A stretch of 52,201 bases of DNA, taken from contig DEIJ01000175.1 in NCBI GenBank assembly GCA_002352365.1, forward strand, positions 1 to 52,201, read 5' to 3'. A program made the position numbers and the translations under genes. Shown here in pieces: positions 16,843 to 25,837 of this stretch (position 1 is its first letter; each line of letters starts with the position of its first letter). This DNA is from Dehalococcoidia bacterium UBA2777. GTDB lineage: Bacteria > Chloroflexota > Dehalococcoidia > UBA2247 > UBA2777. The notes beneath the pieces were generated by a model. It saw only the letters and a program-made list of their open reading frames with translations. It was not told the DNA's origin and did not search any database.

Positions 16843-17612
16843 CCTCAATATTTAGAAATCTCTCCCGCTATTTCTCCACCTATAAAGTTGTCTCCGGAGA
16901 GGAGATGTTGTGCGCGATAGAGGCAGAGGTAGATAAGCTGAGTGAGGAGACGGTGAAAGGATTAGAGGAATGGCTAAAAGGTAATCTAGAGGAGGTGATT
17001 TTCCAGAGTATTGTCAGCGAGCCTGTCTCGATATATTCTCCCAACATGACGGGGAAAAGGAATTATCTGGGCGAGATATTCTATCTGCAGCCGATCCACA
17101 CATACCGCATGGAGGAGCTGGAGCAAGCTTTCGATCGACTGGTAAAGTTGCGGGCGCCAGTTATCCTGCCCAGAATGGAAGCAGCAACGAACAACTTTCT
17201 CACCAAGGGGGGCTATGATGTAATCGGTTGCTTGGATAAACAAGAGGTAATACAACACAAAGAAATGATGGCAGCAAAGGGGGAGTACAAACTTTATTTG
17301 TATCTTATTCCCTCAATCGTATCGGTGACGGAGTTTAACCTCTCGGCTGAGAGGGTTGCTGACCAGGTGATGGTCGTCCCCACGGAGAAAACCCCGGCAC
17401 CTTTTATCAATTTTGCCAGAGACTATTTAGGGGATTTCGCTGGAAAAGTTCAAATATGGGTGGCGGATGTTGACCAAGAGGTTATAAATCCCTTCTTGGG
17501 TGGCCCGAAAGATAAGGAGCTAGACAAAAAATTTGGCAGCCCCGAACTTGCCTATTTGGCAGCTAGAATCTTCCAAAGCCAAAGGTTATCCCAGCTCAGT
17601 GAAGAGGATTGA
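16827..17612 (+). CDS. unrecognised 261-residue protein coupled to cooC
   Basis: I do not recognise this protein. It is soluble, without signal peptide or membrane segment, and acidic to mixed in charge. It has a helical N-terminal third rich in Glu/Lys, and one isolated Cys in the middle (YDVIGCLDK), besides a Cys near residue 28. No cluster-like Cys motif or nucleotide-binding loop is visible. It starts inside cooC with GGAG about 9 bases upstream and ends 6 bases before ffh. The coupling implies equimolar synthesis with the nickel-insertion ATPase, so a maturation or CODH-related role is possible (inference). A role with SRP is the alternative. Confidence 0.8.
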   Translation: MESALASIFRNLSRYFSTYKVVSGEEMLCAIEAEVDKLSEETVKGLEEWLKGNLEEVIFQSIVSEPVSIYSPNMTGKRNYLGEIFYLQPIHTYRMEELEQAFDRLVKLRAPVILPRMEAATNNFLTKGGYDVIGCLDKQEVIQHKEMMAAKGEYKLYLYLIPSIVSVTEFNLSAERVADQVMVVPTEKTPAPFINFARDYLGDFAGKVQIWVADVDQEVINPFLGGPKDKELDKKFGSPELAYLAARIFQSQRLSQLSEED

Positions 17613-17618
17613 CGGATC

Positions 17619-18944
17619 ATGCTTGAATCTTTGTCCCAGAAGCTAGGGGGTATCTTCCACAAGCTCGGTGGCAAGGGAAGGCTCAGTGAGAAGGATATTG
17701 ATGAGGCACTGCGCCAGATAAGGTTGGCCCTTCTTGAGGCAGATGTAAACTTAAAGGTAGTGAAAAACTTTATTGGCATAGTGAAGGAGCGTGCCCTCAC
17801 TGCCGAGGTGCTGGAGAGCTTAACCCCAGCCCAACAGGTGATGAAAATTGTTCATCAAGAACTTATCACCATTCTTGGTGGTAGGCAAAGCTGGCTTGCT
17901 GGTGCAAGCCACCCCCCCTCGGTAGTGATGTTAGTGGGGCTTCAAGGCAGCGGAAAAACAACTACAGCGGCTAAGCTAGCACTGCATTTGAAGCACTCAG
18001 GCCAATACCCCTTACTTGTAGCTAGTGATACTCGCCGTCCTGCTGCTATAGAGCAGCTTGTTACTTTGGGGAAACAACTCAATATCCCTGTTTATAGTGA
18101 AGATGCCAAAGTTGCACCGCCAGCTATCTGTGCTCATGCCAGAAAGTATGCTAAGGAATCGGCTGCTAGCTGGCTTATAGTCGATACCCAGGGTCGTCTC
18201 CATATCAACGAGTCTATGATGGAGGAGCTTGTGCAGATTAAGGAAGCACTCCAGCCCTCCGAGGTGCTATTAGTAGCCGATGCTATGACGGGTCAGGAAG
18301 CAGTGCGGGTAGCTGAGGAATTCAACACTGCTGTAGGGCTGAGCGGGCTGATACTCACTAAGATGGATGGGGATGCCCGAGGCGGTGCTGCCTTATCTAT
18401 TAGGTCGGTTACCGGGGTGCCCATTAAGTTTATTGGGACTGGGGAGAAGGTGGATGCCTTTGAATCATTCCATCCCGATCGGTTGGCCTCTCGCATTTTA
18501 GACATGGGGGATATGCTCAGCTTTATTGAGAAGGCAGAGAAGGCTTATGATGAGAAGCACGCTCGAGAATTAGAACAGAAGATGCGCACCGCCACTCTTG
18601 ACCTAGAAGACTTTCTGGAGCAACTACGGCAAATCAAAAAGATGGGCCCACTAAGCCAACTGGTTGAGATGATACCTGGATTTTCCCATCTTGCTCGCCA
18701 AGCGCCTGTAGAAGCAGATGACAAACAAATTAAAAGGTTTGAGGCCATAATACTCTCTATGACTCCCGAGGAACGCCGCAATCCTCACATTATTAATGGC
18801 AGTCGCCGTCGTCGCATTGCTCGGGGGAGTGGGACTACCCCCCAAGATACTAATCAGCTCCTTAACCAATTCCGCCAGATGCAGAAGCTGGCAAAGCAAT
18901 TAGAATCGGGAAAGATACCCCAGCTCATATCTAGGCTAAAATAA
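17619..18944 (+). CDS. ffh: signal recognition particle protein Ffh
   Basis: GTPase that binds signal sequences and 4.5S RNA and targets nascent membrane proteins to FtsY. The N and G domains occupy about residues 1-295: P-loop GLQGSGKTTTAAKLA (from 107), DTRRPAAIEQL, VDTQGRLH (usually DTAGR) and TKMDGDARGGAALS. The Met-rich M domain follows with MGPLSQLVEMIPG and the RNA-binding region SRRRRIARGSG. At 441 residues the length is normal. It begins 6 bases after the preceding gene. Its stop is 5 bases from the convergent rpoD stop. No 4.5S RNA gene was seen nearby. Confidence 0.96.
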   Translation: MLESLSQKLGGIFHKLGGKGRLSEKDIDEALRQIRLALLEADVNLKVVKNFIGIVKERALTAEVLESLTPAQQVMKIVHQELITILGGRQSWLAGASHPPSVVMLVGLQGSGKTTTAAKLALHLKHSGQYPLLVASDTRRPAAIEQLVTLGKQLNIPVYSEDAKVAPPAICAHARKYAKESAASWLIVDTQGRLHINESMMEELVQIKEALQPSEVLLVADAMTGQEAVRVAEEFNTAVGLSGLILTKMDGDARGGAALSIRSVTGVPIKFIGTGEKVDAFESFHPDRLASRILDMGDMLSFIEKAEKAYDEKHARELEQKMRTATLDLEDFLEQLRQIKKMGPLSQLVEMIPGFSHLARQAPVEADDKQIKRFEAIILSMTPEERRNPHIINGSRRRRIARGSGTTPQDTNQLLNQFRQMQKLAKQLESGKIPQLISRLK

Positions 18945-18949
18945 GCATC

Positions 18950-20452
18950 TTATTCCAAATAGTCCTTTAGCTTCTTGCTCCGGGTAGGGTGACGCAACTT
19001 GCGTAGTGCTTTAGCTTCGATTTGCCTGATTCGCTCTCTAGTTACCTGGAACTCCGCACCCACTTCTTCTAAAGTACGGCTTCGCCCATCTTCCAGCCCA
19101 AATCTTAATTTAAGCACCTTTTGCTCTCGGGGGGTAAGAGTGGCTAGCACCATATCAATCTGCTGCCTAAGTAGCTGATGGCTAGCTAGATCGGCAGGAG
19201 GCATTGCCCCCCGATCTTCAATGAAGTCACTTAGGGAGCTATCGTCTTCCTCACCAATAGGGGTCTCTAAAGAGAGTGGTTCTTGAGAGATCTTCAAAAT
19301 CTCTTCCACCTTGTGGAGAGGAACTCCCATCTCCAAACTTAGCTCTTCAATAGTTGGCTCCCGCCCTTGCTCTTGGGCTAAGTAGCGGCCGGCTCGATGG
19401 AGTTTGTTAATTGTCTCCACCATATGCACCGGGATGCGGATAGTGCGAGCTTGGTCAGCTATAGCTCGAGAGATTGCTTGGCGAATCCACCAAGTAGCAT
19501 AAGTTGAAAATTTATAGCCTTTGCGGTAATCAAACTTATCCACAGCACGGAGAAGCCCTACATTGCCTTCTTGAATTATGTCGAGAAATGACATGCCATA
19601 GCCGATATACCTCTTGGCCACGCTAACTACCAGGCGAAGGTTAGCCTCGGCAAGGTGATGTCCAGCTTTTTCACCCTCCCTCTTAATCTCCTCCAGGTAG
19701 GCTCGGAATGACCTCTCATACGGCTTAAGCTGTAGAGGGAATTTATCCCCTAAGAGAAGTTCTTTCACCTCAGAAAGTGAGCTGTCCTTAAGGATATCGC
19801 CAAGTTGGGGAGGCAGGAGGCAGCTACCCAGCGACAGCTCTGTCATCGCTTGTTCCACTTCGCTTGGCATTTGGCATAATCTTTCAGATACAGCCTTTAC
19901 CAGTTCCGGGTCAAATTCACCATCAATAGCAGCGCACAGCCTGGGATTTGAAATCCGTTGCATAAAGCTCTCCCTTGAAGAGAGCGCCAGTTGCTCCTCT
20001 ATGGCCTCAAGGAGCGAAGAGCTTTGACACCACAACTGCTCGAGGAGAACAATCACAATATCGATGGCTGAAGGAGCTCTATTTAGTTTGCCAAAACACT
20101 CCTCCGCTACCTTTTCGAGGTATTTCTCCTCAGCAAGTTTTTTGGCCAAGAATTTCTCCTCTTTGGCAGTAAGCAAAGGAACCCTGCCAATTTCATGGAG
20201 GTACATGCGAACTGGATCATCAGCTGCTTCTCCTCTGTCGAACTCTATCTCCAGTTCCGGTTTGAGGGCACTCCATTCCTTAACCGCCTCTAACCCCGGC
20301 CATTTTGGAATTACCTCCTCTGCTTTTATCAGTCCCAATGGTGAGGAAGTCTCAACATCCTCCTCTGGCTCCGCTTCTAAATCACCCTTAGATTCTAATA
20401 ATTCCTCGGAGACTTGATCTTCCTCTTCAGGTTGCTCATCTGCTTTACTCAT
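18950..20452 (-). CDS. rpoD: primary sigma factor RpoD (sigma-70)
   Basis: Housekeeping sigma factor of 500 residues. Residues 1-45 are an acidic Glu-rich tail in place of a classic region 1.1. Region 1.2 is DDPVRMYLHEIGRVPLLTAKEE. Region 2 contains GMSFLDIIQEGNVGLLRAVDKF and the -10 recognition stretch YKFSTYATWWIRQAI. Region 3 is IPVHMVETINKL, and region 4 the -35 helix-turn-helix TLEEVGAEFQVTRERIRQIEAKAL. It is the last gene of dgt-dnaG-rpoD, 13 bases after dnaG. The consensus-like -35/-10 promoters found elsewhere in the window match such a factor. Confidence 0.97.
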   Translation of the reverse strand: MSKADEQPEEEDQVSEELLESKGDLEAEPEEDVETSSPLGLIKAEEVIPKWPGLEAVKEWSALKPELEIEFDRGEAADDPVRMYLHEIGRVPLLTAKEEKFLAKKLAEEKYLEKVAEECFGKLNRAPSAIDIVIVLLEQLWCQSSSLLEAIEEQLALSSRESFMQRISNPRLCAAIDGEFDPELVKAVSERLCQMPSEVEQAMTELSLGSCLLPPQLGDILKDSSLSEVKELLLGDKFPLQLKPYERSFRAYLEEIKREGEKAGHHLAEANLRLVVSVAKRYIGYGMSFLDIIQEGNVGLLRAVDKFDYRKGYKFSTYATWWIRQAISRAIADQARTIRIPVHMVETINKLHRAGRYLAQEQGREPTIEELSLEMGVPLHKVEEILKISQEPLSLETPIGEEDDSSLSDFIEDRGAMPPADLASHQLLRQQIDMVLATLTPREQKVLKLRFGLEDGRSRTLEEVGAEFQVTRERIRQIEAKALRKLRHPTRSKKLKDYLE

Positions 20453-20465
20453 ATTCCCACTCCCA

Positions 20466-22280
20466 TCACCCTAAGGCTCCCCTCCTTTGCTTAAGGAAAA
20501 TTTGTTTCAATTGAGTATTAAGTCTCACTCCTAGCTGTTGCAGTTCCTCTACCTCGGCAGTATCGCCTTTGGATTGGGCTTCTGAAATTAGCAGCCATTC
20601 TTTTATCTTTAAATCCCTAAGATAATGCTCCCGCAAGCGATGGATACAATCCCCAAGAGCTTGCCCTACCTCTTCCTCACCGAGCGGAGGAGGGATCTTG
20701 CTCATTAGTAGCTGAAGATGCTCCCGAAGGGCTGGAGCTATATCCTCTCCTAGCGATTCTGGCTGGGGTGCACTGCACCAGGCAAGAAAGAGCTGGCGGT
20801 ATGCAGGATGCATAAAATAGTCAGCGGAAAGCTCACCAGCTTGGCAGTGCAACTGAGGATAATGAAGGAGCAGGGAAAGGCAATACTCCTCTAAGGGGAG
20901 GGAGGAAAATGGCATCAGGGTAGAGAGTGCCTCTTTCCCCTCTCCCTGTTTCGGCTGGGACAATCGTCGCCTGGGAAGAGCAGCAGCTAAAGTGCGCTCC
21001 TCGACTTCAACCAGTCGCGCCAGCTTTTGCAGGTAATGAGCTTGATAGACTGGGTCTTTGATCTCGTTAATAACTGGCAAGAGCTGGTCTACAGCGGAAG
21101 ATTTATCATTGAGCTTGCTCAAGTCAAGTTTGGAAGCCACTATATCGAAAACATAGTCAACCACCGGCGTAGCTTGCTCTAACAGTTGCTGCCACTGTTC
21201 GGTGCTTTCTTTTATAATTTCATCGGGGTCTTTTCCCTGAGGCAAGACGGCGACCCTCCATTTAGCATTGTAGAGATTTTCATACTTTACATCTGTCCAC
21301 CCTGAAACAGACATTGGTCGACCAAAAGTCTGAGCAATTACTCCCTGCCCTCGTAACATTGCCACTTCACCAGCAGTGTCGGCATCGAGGGCTAAGGTGA
21401 GGTTTTTGGTTAACTTGGCGAGCATACCCACCTGTTTCTCAGTTAGCGAGGTCCCCATAGAGGCAACCACATTATCAAATCCATATTGATGGGCGATGAT
21501 GACATCAATATAGCCCTCTACTACAATAGCCAAGTCTTGCCTTTTGATACCAGCTTTAGCTAGGTCGATGCCATAGAGGAGACTACCTTTGTCAAACATT
21601 ATAGTCTGAGGAGAGTTAATGAATTTGGGTAAAGAGTCATCCAAGGCTCGTGCCCCAAAACCCAGCACCCTTCCCTTCACATCGCGTATGGGGAACATTA
21701 ATCGATGACGAAAGCGGTCATAGCTTCCCCCGTGTTCCTTCCCTATTACTAAGCCAGATGCTACCAGCTCGCTTTCCTCATAGCCCTTATGGATTAAATA
21801 CTCCCTCAGTGCCTCCCAACTATCGGGGCTAAAGCCCAACTGAAACTGCTCCACAGCGTTCGAGGAAATCCCTCGCTTGGCTAGATAACTTCGCACTATT
21901 TCAGCCGCTGAGGAGTGAAGAAGTAAGTGATAGTAATACTCAGCGGCTAGCTCATTCATCTGTCTTAACCTTTCCGCTTCCTGGTCACTCTCCTGCTTGA
22001 GGACAATAGGGACATTAGCCCTCCCCGCCAGAAGGCGTAATGCCTCCCCAAAGTCAACGTTTTCCTTTTTCATTACAAAGGAGAAGACATCGCCACCTGT
22101 GCCACAAGCTCCAAAGCAGTGCCAGCTCTGATGCTCTGGGAAAACATAAAACGACGGATGCTTTTCAGGATGAAAGGGACAAAGAGACCTAAATAAGCGT
22201 CCTGCCTTCTGTAGAGGGAGGTAATCAGAGATAACCTCCACGATGTCTATCCTCTGTTTGATCTCCTCAACGACACCCAT
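20466..22280 (-). CDS. dnaG: DNA primase DnaG
   Basis: Makes RNA primers for replication. The N-terminal CHC2 zinc domain has C34-P-F-H37 and C55-F-G-A-C59, one residue longer than the common C-x2-C spacing. The TOPRIM core has VVEGYIDVIIAHQYG and the ALDADTAGEVA metal site. The C-terminal helicase-binding region is low in motifs. The frame opens at 22340, but the ATG at 22280 gives the standard start (IKQRIDIVEVISDYL) after a G-rich ribosome-binding site and a length of 604 residues. It overlaps the end of dgt by 14 bases and is followed by rpoD, a classic macromolecular-synthesis arrangement. Confidence 0.95.
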   Translation of the reverse strand: MGVVEEIKQRIDIVEVISDYLPLQKAGRLFRSLCPFHPEKHPSFYVFPEHQSWHCFGACGTGGDVFSFVMKKENVDFGEALRLLAGRANVPIVLKQESDQEAERLRQMNELAAEYYYHLLLHSSAAEIVRSYLAKRGISSNAVEQFQLGFSPDSWEALREYLIHKGYEESELVASGLVIGKEHGGSYDRFRHRLMFPIRDVKGRVLGFGARALDDSLPKFINSPQTIMFDKGSLLYGIDLAKAGIKRQDLAIVVEGYIDVIIAHQYGFDNVVASMGTSLTEKQVGMLAKLTKNLTLALDADTAGEVAMLRGQGVIAQTFGRPMSVSGWTDVKYENLYNAKWRVAVLPQGKDPDEIIKESTEQWQQLLEQATPVVDYVFDIVASKLDLSKLNDKSSAVDQLLPVINEIKDPVYQAHYLQKLARLVEVEERTLAAALPRRRLSQPKQGEGKEALSTLMPFSSLPLEEYCLSLLLHYPQLHCQAGELSADYFMHPAYRQLFLAWCSAPQPESLGEDIAPALREHLQLLMSKIPPPLGEEEVGQALGDCIHRLREHYLRDLKIKEWLLISEAQSKGDTAEVEELQQLGVRLNTQLKQIFLKQRRGALG

Positions 22281-23325
22281 CTTTCCCCCCGAAGATTCTC
22301 CTAGGGTGGCAAGAGATCTCCTCAGCCATTCTGAGGGCATATTGATCGGTCATGCCGGCAATATAGTCCACTACCCGGCGCTCTACCGACTCGTCATAAA
22401 TGGTATCCTCCTCAGCTAGCCCTTCTGGGTGAGCAGTGAAGTGCTCATAAAGAAACTGTATCACTTGCCTCGCCTCATCTGTCTCTTCCTTTGCCAGATT
22501 GGGATTATATACCCGATCAAAAAGGAACTTGTTAAGGACATTGGCTGCCTGTTGTATCGGGGGGCTTAGGGTAATAGATGGCTTCCCTTCCTTCATTGTT
22601 TGCCCAGAGCACTCGACGATGTCACACACCATGGTATTAATCCTCTCTGAGTGAGTGCTCCCCAATACATCTATAGCTGAACTAGGCAGATCATTTTGGG
22701 TAATGATGTTGGCTCTTGTGGCATCATCAATATCATGATTTATATAGGCAACGCTATCGGCAATTTTGACTACCTGCCCTTCAAGGGTATCAACAGCCCC
22801 CCACTGGGCCCCCAAAATATCTACTTTTGTCTTGGAATGCTTTAGGATGCCCTCCCTTACCTCCCAAGTAAGATTAAGTCCCCTCCTTCCCCGCTCCAGA
22901 AGGTCAACCACCCTCAGGCTTTGCTCATTGTGCCTGAAGCCGAAAGGCGCCAGTTCGTTTAGCACCTCTTCTCCGATGTGCCCGAAGGGAGTATGCCCTA
23001 AGTCGTGGCCTAAGGCGATGGCCTCAATCAAATCCTCGTTAAGATTTAGGGCACGACCTATAGAGCGAGCGATCTGGGAGACCTCCAAGGTATGGGTAAG
23101 GCGAGTCACATAATGATCACCCAGCGGGGCGATGAAAACCTGGGTCTTATGCTTGAGACGGCGGAAAGCCTTAGAGTAAATAATACGATCCCGATCACGC
23201 TGAAAAGCAGTGCGCATGGGGCAGGGCTCCTCTGGTTCAAGCCTCCCCCGTGACAGGCGGCTTTTTGCTGCGTAAGGGGAGAGATCCCCCTCCTTTCCCT
23301 CTAGCCACTGTCTAATATTAGACAC
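22267..23325 (-). CDS. dgt: deoxyguanosinetriphosphate triphosphohydrolase-like dNTPase
   Basis: HD-domain enzyme that splits dNTPs to nucleosides and triphosphate and so controls dNTP levels. The metal residues lie in THTLEVSQIARSI and LGHDLGHTPFGHIGE. The N-terminal signature RDRDRIIYSKAFRRLKHKTQVF is typical of the dGTPase family. It has 352 residues, the size of the dGTPase-like subfamily. The GTG start at 23325 has no strong ribosome-binding site. It is the first gene of dgt-dnaG-rpoD, coupling nucleotide supply to priming. Confidence 0.93.
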   Translation of the reverse strand: MSNIRQWLEGKEGDLSPYAAKSRLSRGRLEPEEPCPMRTAFQRDRDRIIYSKAFRRLKHKTQVFIAPLGDHYVTRLTHTLEVSQIARSIGRALNLNEDLIEAIALGHDLGHTPFGHIGEEVLNELAPFGFRHNEQSLRVVDLLERGRRGLNLTWEVREGILKHSKTKVDILGAQWGAVDTLEGQVVKIADSVAYINHDIDDATRANIITQNDLPSSAIDVLGSTHSERINTMVCDIVECSGQTMKEGKPSITLSPPIQQAANVLNKFLFDRVYNPNLAKEETDEARQVIQFLYEHFTAHPEGLAEEDTIYDESVERRVVDYIAGMTDQYALRMAEEISCHPRRIFGGKDGCR

Positions 23326-23405
23326 AACCCAGACACTGCTTCGGGGCCATCAAGAATTTTCTCCGTGCGCCGCAGCATGATTGAACACATCCTACCTCTA
23401 ATATC

Positions 23406-23433
23406 ATCTTACCACAAATCTCACCAATGACAA
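23406..23433 (-). promoter_or_regulatory. promoter of dgt-dnaG-rpoD
   Basis: On the minus strand TTGTCA (23433-23428) and TAAGAT (23411-23406) are 16 bp apart. They predict a start near 23399 and a leader of about 75 bases before dgt. This lies in the 161-base gap after the convergence-free end of ppsA; nothing else is seen in that gap. Confidence 0.4.
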
Positions 23434-23486
23434 TATGTGTGAAGTGCCCTGAAGAGCAAGTTGCTTAGCTGCCAACATCGAGTGAG

Positions 23487-25754
23487 CTAAAAGGCAGAAG
23501 TGTGGATAGCCAACTTTTCCTCAGCTTTAGCGATTATCTCTCTAGTTCGTTCGATCATATCTGGGCTTACTGAAACCGAAGTAATCCCCCACCCCACCAG
23601 CTTCTCAGTAAGTTCAGGATAGACTGAAGGTGCCTGCCCACAAATTGAGCTGGTGATGCCTCTTTCCCTGGCAGTGCCAATAATCTGCTCTAGTGCCCAG
23701 AGCACAGCTTCGTCTCGCTCATCAAATTCCTCAGCCAACTTGGGGTTGTCCCGGTCTATCCCTAATATGAGCTGAGTTAGATCATTAGAGCCGATGGAAA
23801 TACCGTCAATGCCAACATCGATAAATTTATCCCGCAGGATAATATTAGACGGAACCTCAGCCATCATCCACAGCTTAAAATCTGCTGAGCTGACTAACCC
23901 TTCGGACTCCAATACCGCCTTAACCTCAACCATCTCTTTTACCGTGTGCACAAAAGGTATCATCACCCACAAATTAGCGAAGTTTTCCCTCACTTTCTTT
24001 ATAGCCTTTATCTCCAGTCCGAAGGCATCGGGTTCCTTAACATAACGGGAACACCCTCTATAGCCTAGCATAGGGTTTTCTTCTATCTCTTCATATCCCT
24101 CTCCACCTTTAAGGTTGCGGTACTCATTTGTCTTGAAATCGGTGGTCCGGTAGACTACGGGTCTAGGGGCAAAGGCGGAAGCGAAGGTCACTAGGCCCCG
24201 GGCCAGTTTATCTACAAACACTCCACCTCTCCCTTTCTCAAGCATATAGCGGGGATGCTCACCGATATGGGCAACCATGAACTCAGATCGAAGGAGTCCT
24301 ACACCATCAACGTCACGAGCAGCCACAGCTGCGGCCAATTCCGGCTCAGCCAGATTAACGTAAACTTTGGTTTTAGTACGTAGCCGCTGTTTGGTATAAG
24401 AGGGAACCTCTATTTTCTCCTTCAGTACCTTGCCTTTATACACCTTGCCAGTTGAGCCATCCACGGTTATCTCTTGCTCCTCCTTGAGTATCGTGATGGA
24501 TTCCCCAGTTCCTACTATGCACGGGATGCCCAGTTCTCTGCTCACTATGGCAGCATGGCAGGTTCTGCCACCACGATTGGTAACAATAGCTGCTGCCCGC
24601 TTCATTGCCGGTACAAAATCAGGGGTGGTCATCTCAGCTACAAGCACATCGCCATCTTTCACCTTATCTATCTCAGCAGCCTGATAAACTATCTTAACTG
24701 GCCCAGCGGCCATACCTGGGCTAGCTGCCAAGCCAGAGAGGATAACCTCGCCTTTAACCCCAGCTTCCACCATCTCAGTGGTTTTCAGAGTGGTTACCGG
24801 ACGAGTTTGCACCACGTAGAACTTGCCTCTTTCCTTGGCCCATTCAATATCCTGGGGAAATTGATATAAATCTTCAATTGTCTTGGCCAGATTGGCTAAG
24901 GCAATGATGTCTACATCGGTTATTTTCTGCTCTGTTTTAGCAAAGGTTGGAACTGGCACCCTAACATTAGTTTGCTCACCCCCCCGACTAGCCACATTTC
25001 TCACTATCTGCCATTCTTGCTTGACAATCCTCTTCTCAAGAATTATCAGCTCATCTTTATTTATTAGGTAAAGATCCGGGGTTATTTCACCTGCGACGAC
25101 CGCTTCCCCCAGGCCATAGGCGGCCTCGATGACAATTTTGCTCGTATCATTAGTCATAGGTTCTACAGTAAATATCACTCCAGAAACATCAGACTGCACC
25201 ATCTTTTGCACCGGGACAGCAATGCCGACCTTAAGATGATCGAAGCCATATAAGGCTCGATAGAAAATGGCTCGAGGCTCAAATAGCGAAGCCCAACAGC
25301 CCTTGACTGCAGCTACTACCTCGTCCTCACCCTGAACATTAAGGAAGGTGCGCTGCTGGCCAGCAAAAGAGGCCTCAGGCAAATCCTCAGCAGTAGCCGA
25401 GGAGCGCACTGCTACCAAGCCCCCATCTAATTTACGGTAAGCTTGCTTTATTTGCTCTGCCACCTCGGGGGGCATGGTGGCAGTGCTGATTAGTTGTTTA
25501 ATCCGCAAAGCTGTCTTTGCGAGCCCCTCGCCATCTTGAGGATCCAAAGACTCAAGAAACTTTTGTATCTTCCCGCCAAGTTTTCTTTCAGCTAAAAAGT
25601 GAAAATAAACCTCACTAGTCACAATAAAGCCAGGAGGAACAGGAATCTGGGCTCGAGTCAATTCTCCCAGGTTTGCCCCCTTGCCACCAGCAAGCGGGAC
25701 ATCATCTCTACCCACTTCCTCAAACCAGGCAATGGCTCTCAGTTGTTTGTTCAC
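23487..25754 (-). CDS. ppsA: phosphoenolpyruvate synthase
   Basis: Converts pyruvate and ATP to phosphoenolpyruvate, AMP and phosphate, the gluconeogenic entry step needed when carbon is gained through acetyl-CoA. The N-terminal ATP-grasp domain begins LAGGKGANLGELTRAQIPVPPGF. The swivelling domain has the phospho-accepting His in GGRTCHAAIVSRELGIPCIVG. The C-terminal TIM-barrel carries the catalytic Cys in SSICGQAPS and the ending SVSPDMIERTREI. The GTG at 25754 is preferred because AAGGGAGG lies about 5 bases upstream (the frame opens at another GTG at 25772); this gives 755 residues. It follows dapA by 83 bases. Confidence 0.94.
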   Translation of the reverse strand: MNKQLRAIAWFEEVGRDDVPLAGGKGANLGELTRAQIPVPPGFIVTSEVYFHFLAERKLGGKIQKFLESLDPQDGEGLAKTALRIKQLISTATMPPEVAEQIKQAYRKLDGGLVAVRSSATAEDLPEASFAGQQRTFLNVQGEDEVVAAVKGCWASLFEPRAIFYRALYGFDHLKVGIAVPVQKMVQSDVSGVIFTVEPMTNDTSKIVIEAAYGLGEAVVAGEITPDLYLINKDELIILEKRIVKQEWQIVRNVASRGGEQTNVRVPVPTFAKTEQKITDVDIIALANLAKTIEDLYQFPQDIEWAKERGKFYVVQTRPVTTLKTTEMVEAGVKGEVILSGLAASPGMAAGPVKIVYQAAEIDKVKDGDVLVAEMTTPDFVPAMKRAAAIVTNRGGRTCHAAIVSRELGIPCIVGTGESITILKEEQEITVDGSTGKVYKGKVLKEKIEVPSYTKQRLRTKTKVYVNLAEPELAAAVAARDVDGVGLLRSEFMVAHIGEHPRYMLEKGRGGVFVDKLARGLVTFASAFAPRPVVYRTTDFKTNEYRNLKGGEGYEEIEENPMLGYRGCSRYVKEPDAFGLEIKAIKKVRENFANLWVMIPFVHTVKEMVEVKAVLESEGLVSSADFKLWMMAEVPSNIILRDKFIDVGIDGISIGSNDLTQLILGIDRDNPKLAEEFDERDEAVLWALEQIIGTARERGITSSICGQAPSVYPELTEKLVGWGITSVSVSPDMIERTREIIAKAEEKLAIHTSAF

Positions 25755-25837
25755 TATGGCCTCCCTTGTCACCGAATTGCCCCCAAAAGAGATACATCCC
25801 CGACAAGGTGTGCTTCGCCACCCACTTTTGGATTGAT

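Noticed and set aside
24474..24869. 131-residue plus-strand frame inside ppsA
   Set aside because: It is antisense to conserved ppsA domains; no ribosome-binding site and no recognisable motif.
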